A DNA stretch of 64,000 bases from Salinibacterium xinjiangense (lineage in GTDB: Bacteria > Actinomycetota > Actinomycetes > Actinomycetales > Microbacteriaceae). Numbering within the stretch: position 1 is the first letter of the stretch; each line of letters begins with the position of its first letter. The notes below the pieces were generated by a model. That model did not search any database, had not been told where the DNA came from, and worked only from the letters and a program-made list of their open reading frames with translations. A program made the translations under genes and the position numbers. The DNA lies in the NCBI RefSeq assembly GCF_014645015.1, contig NZ_BMLC01000003.1, positions 279,083 through 343,082 on the forward strand, written 5' to 3'. Shown in pieces: positions 20,021 to 29,688 of the stretch.

Positions 20021-20329
20021 ATGATTTTGGTTCGTCAAGAAATCGGTGACGTTCTCCGAGACTTCCGTCTGCAGAAGGGCCGCACCCTTCGTCAGGTCGC
20101 AAGCAAAGCGAGTGTCGCACTCGGTTACCTGAGCGAGGTGGAGCGTGGTCAGAAAGAGGCCAGTTCTGAGATCCTCGCGTCGGTTGCCGATGCACTCGAT
20201 ACGCCCATCTCGGTCATCATGCGTGAAGTGGGTGACCGATTGGCCATCATCGAAGGCCTCAACCCGATTCCGGACACTCTTCCGGATGATCTGGTTGCAG
20301 AGTTCGATGCCGACCTCGTCTCGCGTTGA
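20021..20329 (+). CDS. clgR: XRE-family regulator of the ClgR type
   Basis: 102 residues. IGDVLRDFRLQKGRTLRQVASKASVALGYLSEVERGQKEASSEILASVADAL is a complete Cro/C1-type helix-turn-helix and matches the ClgR activators of clp protease genes. A clean ribosome site AGGAGG sits at the normal distance before the ATG at 20021. Its place between cinA and recA is the usual one. ClgR levels are normally set by Clp proteolysis through the C terminus; that end here (DADLVSR) is not diagnostic. Confidence 0.88.
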   Translation: MILVRQEIGDVLRDFRLQKGRTLRQVASKASVALGYLSEVERGQKEASSEILASVADALDTPISVIMREVGDRLAIIEGLNPIPDTLPDDLVAEFDADLVSR

Positions 20330-20353
20330 TCGCCTGATAGCTGTTTAGAGCGG

Positions 20354-20380
20354 ATGCCCTGGCCAATACGGCCGGGGCAT
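20354..20380 (+). terminator. Hairpin after clgR
   Basis: ATGCCCTGGCC (20354-20364) pairs with GGCCGGGGCAT (20370-20380) across an AATAC loop, 11 pairs with one G-T. It has no T-run, which is common for terminators in high-GC actinobacteria. It lies 24 bp after the clgR stop. Confidence 0.55.
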
Positions 20381-20432
20381 TCCAACGTTCGGCGTGGTTT
20401 TGTCGCTCCCCGCGTATTCCTGGAGGTATTGG

Positions 20433-20657
20433 TTGAGGCTCAGTGAGTTCTGGCTTGCCGTCTCTGATGAGTTCGGTGAGGCATACGGACGCATCCTGAC
20501 CCACGATCTCGTCATGGGCGAGATTGGCGGGCTGACGGCCGATCAGGCGATCAGAGCCGGAACGAATACCCGCGAGATCTGGCTGGCGCTCTGCAGGGCG
20601 ATGGATGTTCCGCCAGCTCGCTGGCACGGCGTTGGCCAGCGCGAGCCAAAAAAGTAG
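20433..20657 (+). CDS. DUF3046 family small protein
   Basis: 74 residues starting MRLSEFWLAVSDEFGEAYGRILTHDLVMGEIGGLTADQAI and ending PPARWHGVGQREPKK. This matches DUF3046, a short actinobacterial protein almost always encoded just before recA. The start is TTG at 20433, chosen because GGAGG lies at 20422-20426 and the family begins at this residue. Function is unknown; a link to DNA repair is inferred only from position. Confidence 0.85.
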   Translation: MRLSEFWLAVSDEFGEAYGRILTHDLVMGEIGGLTADQAIRAGTNTREIWLALCRAMDVPPARWHGVGQREPKK

Positions 20658-20682
20658 CCCCAACACGCCGTTCAGAAATATC

Positions 20683-20694
20683 GAACATGTGTTC
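20683..20694. promoter_or_regulatory. LexA box before recA
   Basis: GAACATGTGTTC is a perfect GAAC-N4-GTTC site, within the longer palindrome CGAACATGTGTTCG (20682-20695). It is the actinobacterial/Gram-positive SOS operator. It lies 246 bp before the recA start, so the recA transcript must have a long leader. The TATCTTGC/TAGTCT stretch just downstream may hold the -10. Confidence 0.85.
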
Positions 20695-20940
20695 GTATCT
20701 TGCTAGTCTCCTCCATAACGTCTAATCGAAGACGGTTATTGTGCACAGCAGCTCGGACTTCGACAGTCAATGTCGGTTGGCGAGCGTAACGTGACCGGTA
20801 GTTGTTTCGACCTGAGACACCAGCCTTTGTCGGGAGGCTGCAGCCCTTGCTCCATCGGGCTTCAGCAAAACGACAGCCTATGGGCAGCAACCAACTATGC
20901 AGTGTCAGCTGTGTAGTTCCACAGATGCAGGGAGACCCTA

Positions 20941-22110
20941 ATGCCATCAGCAGCAGATCGCGAAAAATCACTCGAGACCGCGCTTGCGCAGATCGATCGC
21001 CAGTTCGGTAAAGGTTCGGTTATGCGACTGGGCAGTGACGACAGGGCTCCTGTCGAGGTGATCCCCACCGGCTCCATAGCGCTGGATGTCGCTCTCGGCA
21101 TAGGTGGGCTTCCCCGAGGCCGCATCGTCGAGATTTACGGCCCAGAATCCTCGGGTAAGACCACACTCACTCTTCACGCCATCGCGAATGCCCAGCGCGC
21201 GGGTGGTATCGCCGCCTTCATCGATGCCGAGCATGCTCTCGACCCCGAGTATGCGGCCAAGCTCGGCGTCGACATCGATTCCCTTCTCGTCTCTCAGCCC
21301 GACACCGGTGAGCAGGCGCTGGAGATCGCAGACATGCTGGTGCGATCGGGTTCCATCGACCTCATCGTGATCGACTCGGTTGCAGCGCTCGTTCCCCGTG
21401 CCGAGATCGAGGGCGAGATGGGGGACACCCACGTCGGCCTCCAGGCGCGTCTGATGTCGCAGGCCCTTCGAAAGTTGACAGGTGGACTCAGCCAGACCAA
21501 CACCACCATGATCTTCATCAACCAGTTGCGCGAAAAGATCGGTGTGTTCTTCGGCAGCCCGGAAACGACAGCCGGTGGTAAGGCTCTCAAGTTCTACGCA
21601 TCAGTTCGACTCGACATCCGCCGTATCGAGACGCTGAAGGATGGTACGGAGGCGGTCGGTAACCGCACGCGGGTGAAGGTCGTCAAGAACAAAATGGCTC
21701 CGCCGTTCAAGCAGGCCGAGTTCGATATTCTCTACGGCATCGGTATCTCGCGAGAAGGCAGTCTCATCGACTTCGGCGTCGAGCACGAGATAGTTCGCAA
21801 GTCTGGCGCCTGGTACACCTACGGCGGCGATCAGCTCGGCCAGGGCAAGGAGAACTCGCGTAAGTTCCTGCTCGAAAACCCCAAGATCGCTAAAGAGATC
21901 GAACAGCGCATCATGGTCAAGCTTGGCGTCGGTGCCGAGGCCAAGGCCCAGCAGGCCAGGGAAGCGAAGGCCATCATCGACGCGGCAGTTGCCGCAGACG
22001 CTGCAGAAACCAAGGCCGGAGCCAATGGTTCCGGTCCCGTGCTGCCGGTGGCTGCGACGGCACCGACCAAGGCTTCTGCTGCCAAGCTCAAGATGGCAGT
22101 AGGCCAGTAG
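20941..22110 (+). CDS. recA: Recombinase RecA
   Basis: 389 residues. ATP-dependent strand exchange, and co-protease for LexA. Walker A GPESSGKT is at residues 67-74; the N-terminal polymerisation helix ([21 protein letters not shown]), the [37 protein letters not shown] signature and an Ala/Lys-rich tail are normal. No intein is present. A LexA box lies 246 bp upstream. recX follows after 2 bp. Confidence 0.98.
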   Translation: MPSAADREKSLETALAQIDRQFGKGSVMRLGSDDRAPVEVIPTGSIALDVALGIGGLPRGRIVEIYGPESSGKTTLTLHAIANAQRAGGIAAFIDAEHALDPEYAAKLGVDIDSLLVSQPDTGEQALEIADMLVRSGSIDLIVIDSVAALVPRAEIEGEMGDTHVGLQARLMSQALRKLTGGLSQTNTTMIFINQLREKIGVFFGSPETTAGGKALKFYASVRLDIRRIETLKDGTEAVGNRTRVKVVKNKMAPPFKQAEFDILYGIGISREGSLIDFGVEHEIVRKSGAWYTYGGDQLGQGKENSRKFLLENPKIAKEIEQRIMVKLGVGAEAKAQQAREAKAIIDAAVAADAAETKAGANGSGPVLPVAATAPTKASAAKLKMAVGQ

Positions 22111-22112
22111 CA

Positions 22113-22928
22113 GTGAGCGCTGCTGACGGCGAGCGAATCGCACCAGTCACCTATCTCTTCGGCGTAAAACCGTCGACTGAGACGGAGGAGTATGCTGCGA
22201 TTTCTTCGCCGTCGGCGGCCCTGTCCGCACAAGCTCCGACGCCTGAATCAGGGCCACGGTTCGTCGACCTCGGTGAGACCTCTGACGAACTCGCAGAATC
22301 GCGCCCGCCGCACAGGGGCTCGAGCGACGCAGGCCCGTCGCTCAGTGCAGGCCCGTCGATCAGTGATGAGAAGCCGGTGAACCGCAGGGCATCTGGTTCG
22401 GCCTCGGCAGAACCTGCGCCCAGAGCGGGATCAGGCCGGGATAAATCCAAGGGCTCCTTCGACAGGATCAGCAACGTCAGCATGTATGCGCTCGCTCGGC
22501 GTGGCATGTCGTCCCGCGAGATGCGTGACTACCTGCTGGGTCGTGAATTCGAATCCTCAGAAGTGGACATCGAAATCGAGCGGTTGGAAAAGGTCGCCTT
22601 ACTGGACGACCATGCTCTGGCCGAGACACTCATCCGAACGCTTCAGGCACGGAAAGGGCTCGGGCGGTCGGCTTTGACGGCGGAACTTCGCCGCCGAAAC
22701 GTCGACCCAATTGCTGTCGAGTCCGCCCTTGCGGTGCTCGATGATGACGACGAGCTGGAGCGGGCTGTGGTGATCGCGATGAAGCGAGCCGGTCAGCTTC
22801 GATCCCTCGATGCCACGACGGCGAAGCGGCGGTTGGGCGACTTTCTTATGCGGCGGGGATATTCCGGTTCGGTCGTATCGAAGGCCGTGCAGGCGGCGTT
22901 GGCTCCCACCGGTCCGACTTTCCGCTGA
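22113..22928 (+). CDS. recX: Regulatory protein RecX
   Basis: 271 residues. The C-terminal 150 are the RecX three-helix repeats: [57 protein letters not shown], and later [16 protein letters not shown]. The first 110 residues are a low-complexity Ser/Pro/Ala extension, longer than usual. RecX caps or destabilises RecA filaments. The GTG start is 2 bp after the recA stop, so it is cotranscribed. Confidence 0.92.
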   Translation: MSAADGERIAPVTYLFGVKPSTETEEYAAISSPSAALSAQAPTPESGPRFVDLGETSDELAESRPPHRGSSDAGPSLSAGPSISDEKPVNRRASGSASAEPAPRAGSGRDKSKGSFDRISNVSMYALARRGMSSREMRDYLLGREFESSEVDIEIERLEKVALLDDHALAETLIRTLQARKGLGRSALTAELRRRNVDPIAVESALAVLDDDDELERAVVIAMKRAGQLRSLDATTAKRRLGDFLMRRGYSGSVVSKAVQAALAPTGPTFR

Positions 22929-22992
22929 CGCCGGAGAACCCATACGTCGGAGAACCAACACGTCGGCGAACGTTTACGTTGGCGGACTCCTG
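22929..22992. repeat. Four degenerate 16-bp tandem repeats after recX
   Basis: Directly after the recX stop are four 16-bp units: CGCCGGAGAACCCATA, CGTCGGAGAACCAACA, CGTCGGCGAACGTTTA and CGTTGGCGGACTCCTG. The first two differ at 3 positions and later units diverge more. They lie in the 166-bp gap before miaB. Their role is unknown. Confidence 0.65.
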
Positions 22993-23094
22993 CGGCGGTG
23001 GGCTCATTTTGTCGGCCCGTGCCGTGGTGTGCGCCCCTCTTATAGAGGGATCAGCCGTCGATGCTCGAGTTGTGTCAGGCTTAAGATTGACTAC

Positions 23095-24636
23095 ATGACT
23101 GAGCAGGCATTGGCACCCCGCACCTACGAGGTGCGAACATACGGCTGCCAGATGAATGTGCATGACTCCGAACGGCTGAGTGGGTCACTCGATGCGGCCG
23201 GCTACGCCCGGGCCACAGACGGCCAGGCCGACGTGGTCGTCATCAACACGTGCGCCGTGAGAGAAAACGCCGATAACAAGCTTTACGGCAACCTCGGCAT
23301 GCTTGCGAGTGTCAAGCGGCAGCATGAGGGCATGCAGATCGCAGTAGGTGGATGCCTGGCCCAGAAAGACAAATCAACCATCCTCAAAAAAGCCCCGTGG
23401 GTCGATGTCGTCTTCGGCACGCACAACATGGGATCGTTGCCAGCGCTGCTGGAGCGTGCGCGACACAACGGAGAAGCGCAACTCGAGATTCTCGAATCGC
23501 TGGAGGTCTTCCCGTCGACACTCCCCACCCGGCGAGAATCGACTCACAGCGCCTGGGTGTCCATCTCGGTCGGATGCAACAACACGTGCACCTTTTGCAT
23601 TGTCCCGGCGCTGCGTGGCAAGGAGAAAGACCGCAGGCCTGGCGACGTGCTGGCCGAGATCCAGGCCATAGTCGACGATGGGGCCATCGAGGTCACGCTG
23701 CTTGGCCAGAACGTCAACTCGTACGGCGTCGAGTTCGGTGATCGTGCAGCGTTCGGCAAGCTGCTCCGTGCCGCCGGGCGTATCGACGGTCTCGAGCGCA
23801 TTCGATTCACCAGCCCCCACCCCGCAGCCTTCACCGACGACGTGATCGATGCCATGGCCGAGACGCCGACGGTCATGCCGCAGCTTCACATGCCGCTGCA
23901 ATCGGGCTCAGACCGGATTCTCAAAGCAATGCGACGCTCATATCGGTCAGAAAAGTTCCTGGGGATCCTCGACAGGGTGAGGGAGAAGATCCCGCACGCG
24001 GCCATCAGTACCGACATCATCGTCGGGTTCCCCGGAGAGACCGAAGAAGATTTCCAGGAGACGATCCGGGTCGTCGAAGAGGCAAGGTTCGCCTCGGCCT
24101 ACACGTTCCAGTATTCGATCCGTGAAGGAACGCCTGCGGCGACGATGGAGGACCAGGTTCCGAAAGCGATCGTTCAGGAGCGGTTCGAGCGGCTGGCCGC
24201 GCTGCAGGATCACATCAGTCGCGAAGAGAACCAGAAGCAGGTCGGGCGTCGGGTCGAGGTGCTTGTGACGGCAACGGAAGGCCGCAAGCAGAGCGAGACC
24301 CACAGGCTGTCCGGGCGTGCCGAAGACTCGAGGCTCGTGCACTTCGAGGTGCCATCGGGCAGCATCATCCCCAGGCCGGGTGACGTTGTTTCCGTCGAGA
24401 TCACGCAGGCCTCCACGTTCCATCTGGTCGCAGACTCGATCGGCGGCGCCCCGTTAGCAGTGCGACGCACGACTGCCGGCGACGCGTGGGATCGAGCCGA
24501 GGCCGCATCCTGCGCTGTCCCGGCGACAACGAGCGCTGAGCCTGGCCGAGTGTCGCTGGGGTTACCGTCGCTGAGGGTTGGCCCCTCCGCCCTCGACAGC
24601 GGTCGAATCTATGACGACGCAGACGGGCTGCGCTAG
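23095..24636 (+). CDS. miaB: tRNA-2-methylthio-N6-dimethylallyladenosine synthase
   Basis: 513 residues, a radical-SAM methylthiotransferase acting on A37 of tRNAs, after MiaA. The N-terminal domain has its three cluster cysteines ([20 protein letters not shown]), then the radical-SAM motif [18 protein letters not shown], and a TRAM domain near residues 370-450. The ATG at 23095 is the start; an open frame reaching upstream lies antisense and inside recX. miaA follows after 3 bp. A tail of about 60 residues after TRAM is not conserved. Confidence 0.95.
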   Translation: MTEQALAPRTYEVRTYGCQMNVHDSERLSGSLDAAGYARATDGQADVVVINTCAVRENADNKLYGNLGMLASVKRQHEGMQIAVGGCLAQKDKSTILKKAPWVDVVFGTHNMGSLPALLERARHNGEAQLEILESLEVFPSTLPTRRESTHSAWVSISVGCNNTCTFCIVPALRGKEKDRRPGDVLAEIQAIVDDGAIEVTLLGQNVNSYGVEFGDRAAFGKLLRAAGRIDGLERIRFTSPHPAAFTDDVIDAMAETPTVMPQLHMPLQSGSDRILKAMRRSYRSEKFLGILDRVREKIPHAAISTDIIVGFPGETEEDFQETIRVVEEARFASAYTFQYSIREGTPAATMEDQVPKAIVQERFERLAALQDHISREENQKQVGRRVEVLVTATEGRKQSETHRLSGRAEDSRLVHFEVPSGSIIPRPGDVVSVEITQASTFHLVADSIGGAPLAVRRTTAGDAWDRAEAASCAVPATTSAEPGRVSLGLPSLRVGPSALDSGRIYDDADGLR

Positions 24637-24639
24637 AAC

Positions 24640-25557
24640 GTGCCGCAGCTTGTGGTCATCGTCGGAGCGACGGGCACGGGCAAGTCCGAGCTGTCGCTGC
24701 GACTCGCATCGGAGCTTGCGAGGGAGGGCCGCACCGCCGAGATCGTCAATGCCGATGCCATGCAGCTATACCGGGGCATGGATATCGGCACGGCGAAATT
24801 GGCGCTCTCCGATCGACGCGGCATTGCACACCACATGCTCGACGTGCTCCACGCCACGGAGGAAGCCAGCGTCGCGGACTACCAGGAGAATGCGCGAGCG
24901 CATATCGAGGCTATCGAAGCGCGTGGCGCGACGCCGATCCTCGTCGGCGGGTCCGGGTTGTACGTCTCGAGCGTGATCCAGGATTTCCGCTTCCCCGGTA
25001 CTGACCCCGTGATCAGGGAGCGACTCGAGGCAGAGTTGATCCGGGTAGGCCCCGGGATGCTGCACACTCGACTGAGACAACTCGACGAGGGCGCGGCGAC
25101 AGCGATCGGTGCCCACAACGGTCGAAGGCTGGTGCGGGCCCTCGAAGTGATCGAGATGACAGGGCAGCCCTTCGGTTCGGGACTTCCCGAAAACGCGGAT
25201 CCATGGCGGGACGCCACGATCCTCGCCCTGAGAGCTCCCAGGGACGAGCTTGTCGCGCGCCTCGACGCCAGGGTCGACTCGATGTGGGCAGACGGGATCC
25301 TCGACGAGGCCGGAGCGCTGCGATCGACCGGGCTGGGTGTCACGGCGGCGCGGGCGATCGGTTATGCGCAGGCCCTGGCCCAGCTCGACGGCCTCCTGAC
25401 GCGGGCCGAGGCCATCGACCAGACGGCGTCGCTGACCCGGCGTTACGCCCGCCGACAGGTGAGCTGGTTTCGCCGGTACGGCAGTGCGCACTGGCTCGAC
25501 TATGACGACCCGGCCAGGCACTCGACGGCCCTGTCGCTCGTGATGGGGGAGAATTGA
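24640..25557 (+). CDS. miaA: tRNA dimethylallyltransferase
   Basis: 305 residues. It adds the dimethylallyl group to A37 of tRNAs, the step before MiaB. P-loop [12 protein letters not shown], then [25 protein letters not shown], and [13 protein letters not shown]. The C terminus has [14 protein letters not shown], the tRNA-binding end. Start is GTG at 24640, 3 bp after miaB, and dapF follows after 3 bp, so miaB-miaA-dapF are one unit. Confidence 0.96.
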   Translation: MPQLVVIVGATGTGKSELSLRLASELAREGRTAEIVNADAMQLYRGMDIGTAKLALSDRRGIAHHMLDVLHATEEASVADYQENARAHIEAIEARGATPILVGGSGLYVSSVIQDFRFPGTDPVIRERLEAELIRVGPGMLHTRLRQLDEGAATAIGAHNGRRLVRALEVIEMTGQPFGSGLPENADPWRDATILALRAPRDELVARLDARVDSMWADGILDEAGALRSTGLGVTAARAIGYAQALAQLDGLLTRAEAIDQTASLTRRYARRQVSWFRRYGSAHWLDYDDPARHSTALSLVMGEN

Positions 25558-25560
25558 CCC

Positions 25561-26436
25561 ATGGCGACACTGCACTTCACCAAAGGCCACGGCACGGGTA
25601 ACGATTTCGTGTTGTTCGCTGACCCGGAGGGCAACACCAACCTCACCGACGCCCAGGTCGCCGCGATCTGCGATCGCCATTTCGGCGTCGGCGCCGACGG
25701 AATCCTTCGGGCTGTGCTTTCTCGCAACCTGCCGGAAGGCGAGTCGGCCCTCGCGGAAGATCCTGATGCCGAGTGGTTCATGGACTACCGCAACGCGGAC
25801 GGCTCGATTGCTGAGATGTGTGGCAACGGCATCCGGGTGTTCAGTCGCTTCCTGATCGACAATGCCCTCGCCCGGCTCGAGCCCGGTGAGACCCTGCCCA
25901 TCGGCACCAGAAGTGGCGTACGAGACGTGCAGCGGAACGCCACAGGTTTCCAGGCCGACCTCGGGCGCTGGCGTCTCGACGGAGGTGAGCCACTCGTGCG
26001 AGCGAAAGAGTTGTCAGTGGCACGCCCCGGGCTCGGCATCAACGTCGGCAACCCCCATATCGTGGTGGCGCTGGCGAGCATCGATGAGCTGGAATCGGCC
26101 GACCTGACCTACATCCCGGTGCTCGATCCGGAACCAGCCGACGGCGCGAACATCGAGTTCGTCGTGGCTGGCGAACCGATGGTGAAGGATGGCGTCGGTC
26201 ACATCCGGATGCGTGTGCACGAGCGCGGCAGCGGCGAGACCCTGTCGTGCGGAACCGGTGCTGTAGCCGCAGCTCTCGCAACTCGTCACTGGGCCGGTAC
26301 GGGAGCGCCCCACCAGTGGAGAGTGGATATTGCTGGCGGAACGGTGGGCGTGCGCATGTTCCCCACCGAAGACGGCGAGCACGTGTCGCTGAGCGGTCCG
26401 GCCGAACTCGTGTTCGTGGGTGAGCTCGAGGTCTGA
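25561..26436 (+). CDS. dapF: Diaminopimelate epimerase
   Basis: 291 residues. It converts LL- to meso-diaminopimelate for lysine and peptidoglycan. The two catalytic cysteines are in [11 protein letters not shown] and [13 protein letters not shown], and GTGNDFVLF is the N-terminal signature. It completes the dap gene set seen in this window with dapB and dapA, although the three are in separate operons. It converges with a methyltransferase gene 22 bp away. Confidence 0.96.
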   Translation: MATLHFTKGHGTGNDFVLFADPEGNTNLTDAQVAAICDRHFGVGADGILRAVLSRNLPEGESALAEDPDAEWFMDYRNADGSIAEMCGNGIRVFSRFLIDNALARLEPGETLPIGTRSGVRDVQRNATGFQADLGRWRLDGGEPLVRAKELSVARPGLGINVGNPHIVVALASIDELESADLTYIPVLDPEPADGANIEFVVAGEPMVKDGVGHIRMRVHERGSGETLSCGTGAVAAALATRHWAGTGAPHQWRVDIAGGTVGVRMFPTEDGEHVSLSGPAELVFVGELEV

Positions 26437-26458
26437 TCTCGAGCTCGCTGGTCAGGCC

Positions 26459-27067
26459 TTAATGACGTCGGGCCCGCAGCACCCGGTAGCCCTTATTCGT
26501 CGTGGCGCGTACGAAGCTGAAATCGTCGGGAAAGTTCGACTGCAGCCAGCGGTGAAGGGAATCGGATCCGAGGTTTCTCTGCACGACCAGCCATGCGTCG
26601 CACTCGGTTTCGAGCCGAGGCAGCCAGTGTCCGAGCATCCCGTGCAGCTCGTTCTTGCCGACCCGGATCGGCGGATTCGACCAAATGGTCATGAATCTGA
26701 CGTCATCGGGAACATTCTCAGGGGTAACTGCTTTAATGTTCTTCATGGACATTTTTTCCGCGTTCGCCCGCACGAGATCCAGTGCGCGCTCGTTGACGTC
26801 CACGGCCCACACCGTCGCATGAGGTGATTCAAGCGCGAGAGTCAGGGCGACAGGGCCCCAGCCACACCCGAGATCGAGCAGGTTGCCACCCGGTGGTGGC
26901 GCGGGAACGCTGGAGAGCAAAACCTGCGTTCCTGTGTCGATGCGTTCGGGGCTGAAAACGCCGTTGGCTGTGACCAACTCCACGTCCCGACCCCCAAGCC
27001 GTGCGCGAATCGTACGGGATTTGAGCTCGCTTCCCGGTGTAGGGGAGAAGTAATGCTCACTGGCCAT
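26459..27067 (-). CDS. RsmC-like class I SAM-dependent methyltransferase
   Basis: 202 residues. It has the SAM-binding motif LLDLGCGWGPVALTLA, the acidic VDVNERAL, and the catalytic-type SNPPIR (NPPI/Y) motif found in the RsmC/RlmG family of guanine-N2 rRNA methyltransferases. The start MASEHYFSP at 27067 is used; it is 43 bp from hflX on the other strand. The target base is not certain, since bacterial one-domain members act on different RNAs. Confidence 0.88.
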   Translation of the reverse strand: MASEHYFSPTPGSELKSRTIRARLGGRDVELVTANGVFSPERIDTGTQVLLSSVPAPPPGGNLLDLGCGWGPVALTLALESPHATVWAVDVNERALDLVRANAEKMSMKNIKAVTPENVPDDVRFMTIWSNPPIRVGKNELHGMLGHWLPRLETECDAWLVVQRNLGSDSLHRWLQSNFPDDFSFVRATTNKGYRVLRARRH

Positions 27068-27109
27068 GCAGAGAAACTTACCGAAGACTACGAAAGTAGG
27101 GTTAACCCA

Positions 27110-28627
27110 ATGATTGAATCTCAGAGAAACGAGACCGAGGGCAATGGCGCCGACGCGGTCGAACGAGTGCTTGCAGCCGGGGCACACACGGCCGGATACA
27201 CGCTGTTCGGCTCGGGCAACGCGCAGGCGCTCCAGTCAGACAACCACTACGAAGGCGACCGGGACGGCGACCAGTTCGATCGCGAAGACCGCCAGGCGCT
27301 GCGACGTGTTTCCGGATTGTCGACCGAGCTCCAGGATGTCACGGAGGTCGAGTACCGCCAGCTTCGCATCGAGAACGTGGTGCTGATCGGTATCTACAAC
27401 CAAGGAAACCTCCAGGAGGCGGAGAACTCGCTGCGCGAGCTGTTTGCGCTGGCGGAGACCGCCGGCGCCGTGGTGCTCGACGGCCTGCTGCAGAAGCGCG
27501 CGAATCCCGACCCCAGCACCTTCTTCGGCAAAGGGAAAGCGCAGGAACTGCGTGGTGTCGTCGCCGCCACCGGCGCTGACACCGTGATCGCTGACACTGA
27601 GTTGGCGCCCAGCCAGCGTCGAGCCCTCGAGGACATCGTGGGCGTGAAGGTCATCGACCGCACCGCTGTCATCCTCGACATCTTCAGCCAGCACGCGAGC
27701 AGCCGTGAGGGTAAGGCACAGGTCGAACTCGCGCAGCTCGAGTACCTCCTCCCGCGCCTTCGCGGATGGGGTGAGTCGATGTCGCGCCAGGCCGGTGGCC
27801 AGGTAGGTGGAGCCGGGGCCGGTATGGGCAGCCGTGGGCCGGGTGAGACGAAGATCGAACTCGACCGTCGCCGCATCCACACCCGTATGTCGCGACTGCG
27901 CAAGCAGATCAAGGGCTTCGGTCCGGCCCGTGAGGCGAAGCGTGCGAACCGAAACAGGTTCGAAGTTCCGAGCGTCGCGATCACTGGCTACACCAACGCG
28001 GGCAAATCCAGCCTGCTGAACAGGATCACCCGAGCCGGCGTGCTGGTCGAAAACGCCCTTTTCGCCACCCTCGATGCGACCGTGCGGAAGTCGACCACCA
28101 CAGACGGACGCCTCTACACCCTGAGTGACACGGTTGGATTCGTCAGGAATCTCCCACCGCAGCTCGTCGAGGCGTTCCGTTCCACCCTCGAGGAGGTCGG
28201 GCAGTCGGACGTGATCGTGCACGTCGTGGATGCATCGCACCCCGACCCTGGCGCACAGCTGGCGACGGTTCGCGGCGTGATCGGCGATGTCGGAGCCAGG
28301 GATATTCCGGAGATCGTGGTCTTCAACAAGAGCGATCTTGCCGACGACGACCAGCGACTGCTGATCAGGGGGCTCGAACCGACAGGGATCTTCGTGTCGG
28401 CGCGGACAGGCGAGGGTGTGGATGAACTGCTCGCGCGGATCGCCGAGCTGCTGCCCGCCCCCGAGGTCGAACTCACCATGCTCGTGCCTTACGACCGCGG
28501 CGATGTCATCTCGCGGCTTCACGTGCAGGGTCGCGTTCTCAGCACCGATTACGAGGAGGGCGGCACCCTCGTGAAGGCCCTGGTGCACCCCGCCAGGGTG
28601 GCCGAGCTGCAGGAGTTCATCGCCTGA
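27110..28627 (+). CDS. hflX: GTPase HflX
   Basis: 505 residues from the ATG at 27110. HflX binds the 50S subunit and splits stalled ribosomes. The N-terminal domain includes ENVVLIGIYNQGNLQEAENSLREL and QKRANPDPSTFFGKGKAQEL, the glycine-rich linker GGQVGGAGAGMGSRGPGETKIELDRRRI, and the G domain: G1 GYTNAGKSSLLN, G3 DTVGF, G4 NKSD. An alternative ATG at 27053 has GGAG upstream but would overlap the divergent methyltransferase start. An acidic N-terminal extension is usual in actinobacteria. Confidence 0.94.
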   Translation: MIESQRNETEGNGADAVERVLAAGAHTAGYTLFGSGNAQALQSDNHYEGDRDGDQFDREDRQALRRVSGLSTELQDVTEVEYRQLRIENVVLIGIYNQGNLQEAENSLRELFALAETAGAVVLDGLLQKRANPDPSTFFGKGKAQELRGVVAATGADTVIADTELAPSQRRALEDIVGVKVIDRTAVILDIFSQHASSREGKAQVELAQLEYLLPRLRGWGESMSRQAGGQVGGAGAGMGSRGPGETKIELDRRRIHTRMSRLRKQIKGFGPAREAKRANRNRFEVPSVAITGYTNAGKSSLLNRITRAGVLVENALFATLDATVRKSTTTDGRLYTLSDTVGFVRNLPPQLVEAFRSTLEEVGQSDVIVHVVDASHPDPGAQLATVRGVIGDVGARDIPEIVVFNKSDLADDDQRLLIRGLEPTGIFVSARTGEGVDELLARIAELLPAPEVELTMLVPYDRGDVISRLHVQGRVLSTDYEEGGTLVKALVHPARVAELQEFIA

Positions 28628-28631
28628 TCGC

Positions 28632-28699
28632 TCGTCGTAACACGACGACATTGCGCGGCCGTGGTGCCTAGACTGTTAACGGTTCGGGCACCACGCCCG
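28632..28699 (+). other. Stacked hairpins between hflX and metF
   Basis: TCGTCGT at 28632-28638 pairs with 28642-28648. CGTGGTGCC at 28660-28668 pairs with 28687-28695 (9 bp, 18-nt loop). A competing pair CGGGC 28685-28689 / GCCCG 28695-28699 shares bases with the second hairpin. The first is a likely hflX terminator. The competing pair could be a leader switch of the metF-metE operon, but no known riboswitch class was recognised. Confidence 0.4.
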
Positions 28700-28761
28700 G
28701 CGCGAGCGACAGCCGAGCCCGGCACCCGCCCACTCGGAGCAACATGACCGGAGGGGATTGA

Positions 28762-29688
28762 GTGCCTACATTTTCTTTCGAGCTCTACCCGCCCCGCTCG
28801 GCACGGTCAGAGGCTGCGCTTTACGCGAGCCTGCCCGACCTGGTGGCTGCCGGTCCGGAATTCATCTCAGTCACCTACGGTGCGAACGGCTCTTCACGCG
28901 AGCCGTCGCTCGATGTGCTGGGGCATATCCTCCAGGGCACGAACGTGCAGGCGATGGCCCATCTGACCTGTGTCGGGTCTTCCTACGCGCAGGCGAGTGA
29001 ACTGATCCGCCAGTTCCTCGACGCTGGCGTGACCAGCTTCCTGGCGCTGAGAGGAGACCCGCCCGAGGGGTCGGTCGAGGCCGACAGCTTCCTCGGCGAC
29101 CTCGGCAGCGCCGGCGAGCTGGTGCAGCTCATCCATCGGGTGCAGTCTGAGCGGGAGCAGTTCGCCTTCCTCGAGGTGCCAGGATTCCCCGCAGCACGTC
29201 GCATCACTAGGGGCCGCAAGGTCACGATTGCCGTGGCCGCCTTTCCCAATGGCCACCCGCGGTCGCGATCCATCTCCCAGGATTTGGATACCCTCCTCGC
29301 GAAGGAGGCAGCCGGAGCGAACCTGGCCATCACCCAACTGGTCTTCCACGCCGATGACTTCCTCGGGTTCGTCGACAAGGCGCGCGAGGCTGGCGTGACC
29401 ATGCGCATACTGCCGGGAATCATGCCCGTGCTGAGCCCCCAGCGTCTGAAGCGCATCATCGAACTGACGGGGGAAGCTACGCCGGTGGAGCTCGAGCGCC
29501 GACTCCTCGCCGCATCAGACGAAGCGGAACACCACCGCATCGGGATCGACCACGCAGTGGCACTCGGCCAGGAGGTCATCGCTGGCGGAGCAACCGGACT
29601 TCACCTGTATACATTCAACCAGCACGAGCCCGTGCTCGCGGTTCTCCGCGGCGCAGGGCTGCTCGATCGACAGAAGGAACACGTATGA
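28762..29688 (+). CDS. metF: Methylenetetrahydrofolate reductase
   Basis: 308 residues. It makes 5-methyl-tetrahydrofolate with a flavin. TIM-barrel landmarks are FSFELYPPRS at the start, FISVTYGANGS, MAHLTCVGSS, FLALRGDPPEG and GANLAITQLVFHADDFLGFVD, plus the PGIMPVLS loop. GTG start at 28762 with a GGAGGGG site 7 bp before. It overlaps metE by 4 bp (ATGA) and provides the methyl donor for it. Confidence 0.94.
   Translation: MPTFSFELYPPRSARSEAALYASLPDLVAAGPEFISVTYGANGSSREPSLDVLGHILQGTNVQAMAHLTCVGSSYAQASELIRQFLDAGVTSFLALRGDPPEGSVEADSFLGDLGSAGELVQLIHRVQSEREQFAFLEVPGFPAARRITRGRKVTIAVAAFPNGHPRSRSISQDLDTLLAKEAAGANLAITQLVFHADDFLGFVDKAREAGVTMRILPGIMPVLSPQRLKRIIELTGEATPVELERRLLAASDEAEHHRIGIDHAVALGQEVIAGGATGLHLYTFNQHEPVLAVLRGAGLLDRQKEHV

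Noticed and set aside
28640..28750. A SAM, SAH or cobalamin riboswitch before metF
   Set aside because: None of the conserved core sequences of these classes was seen; only generic hairpins.
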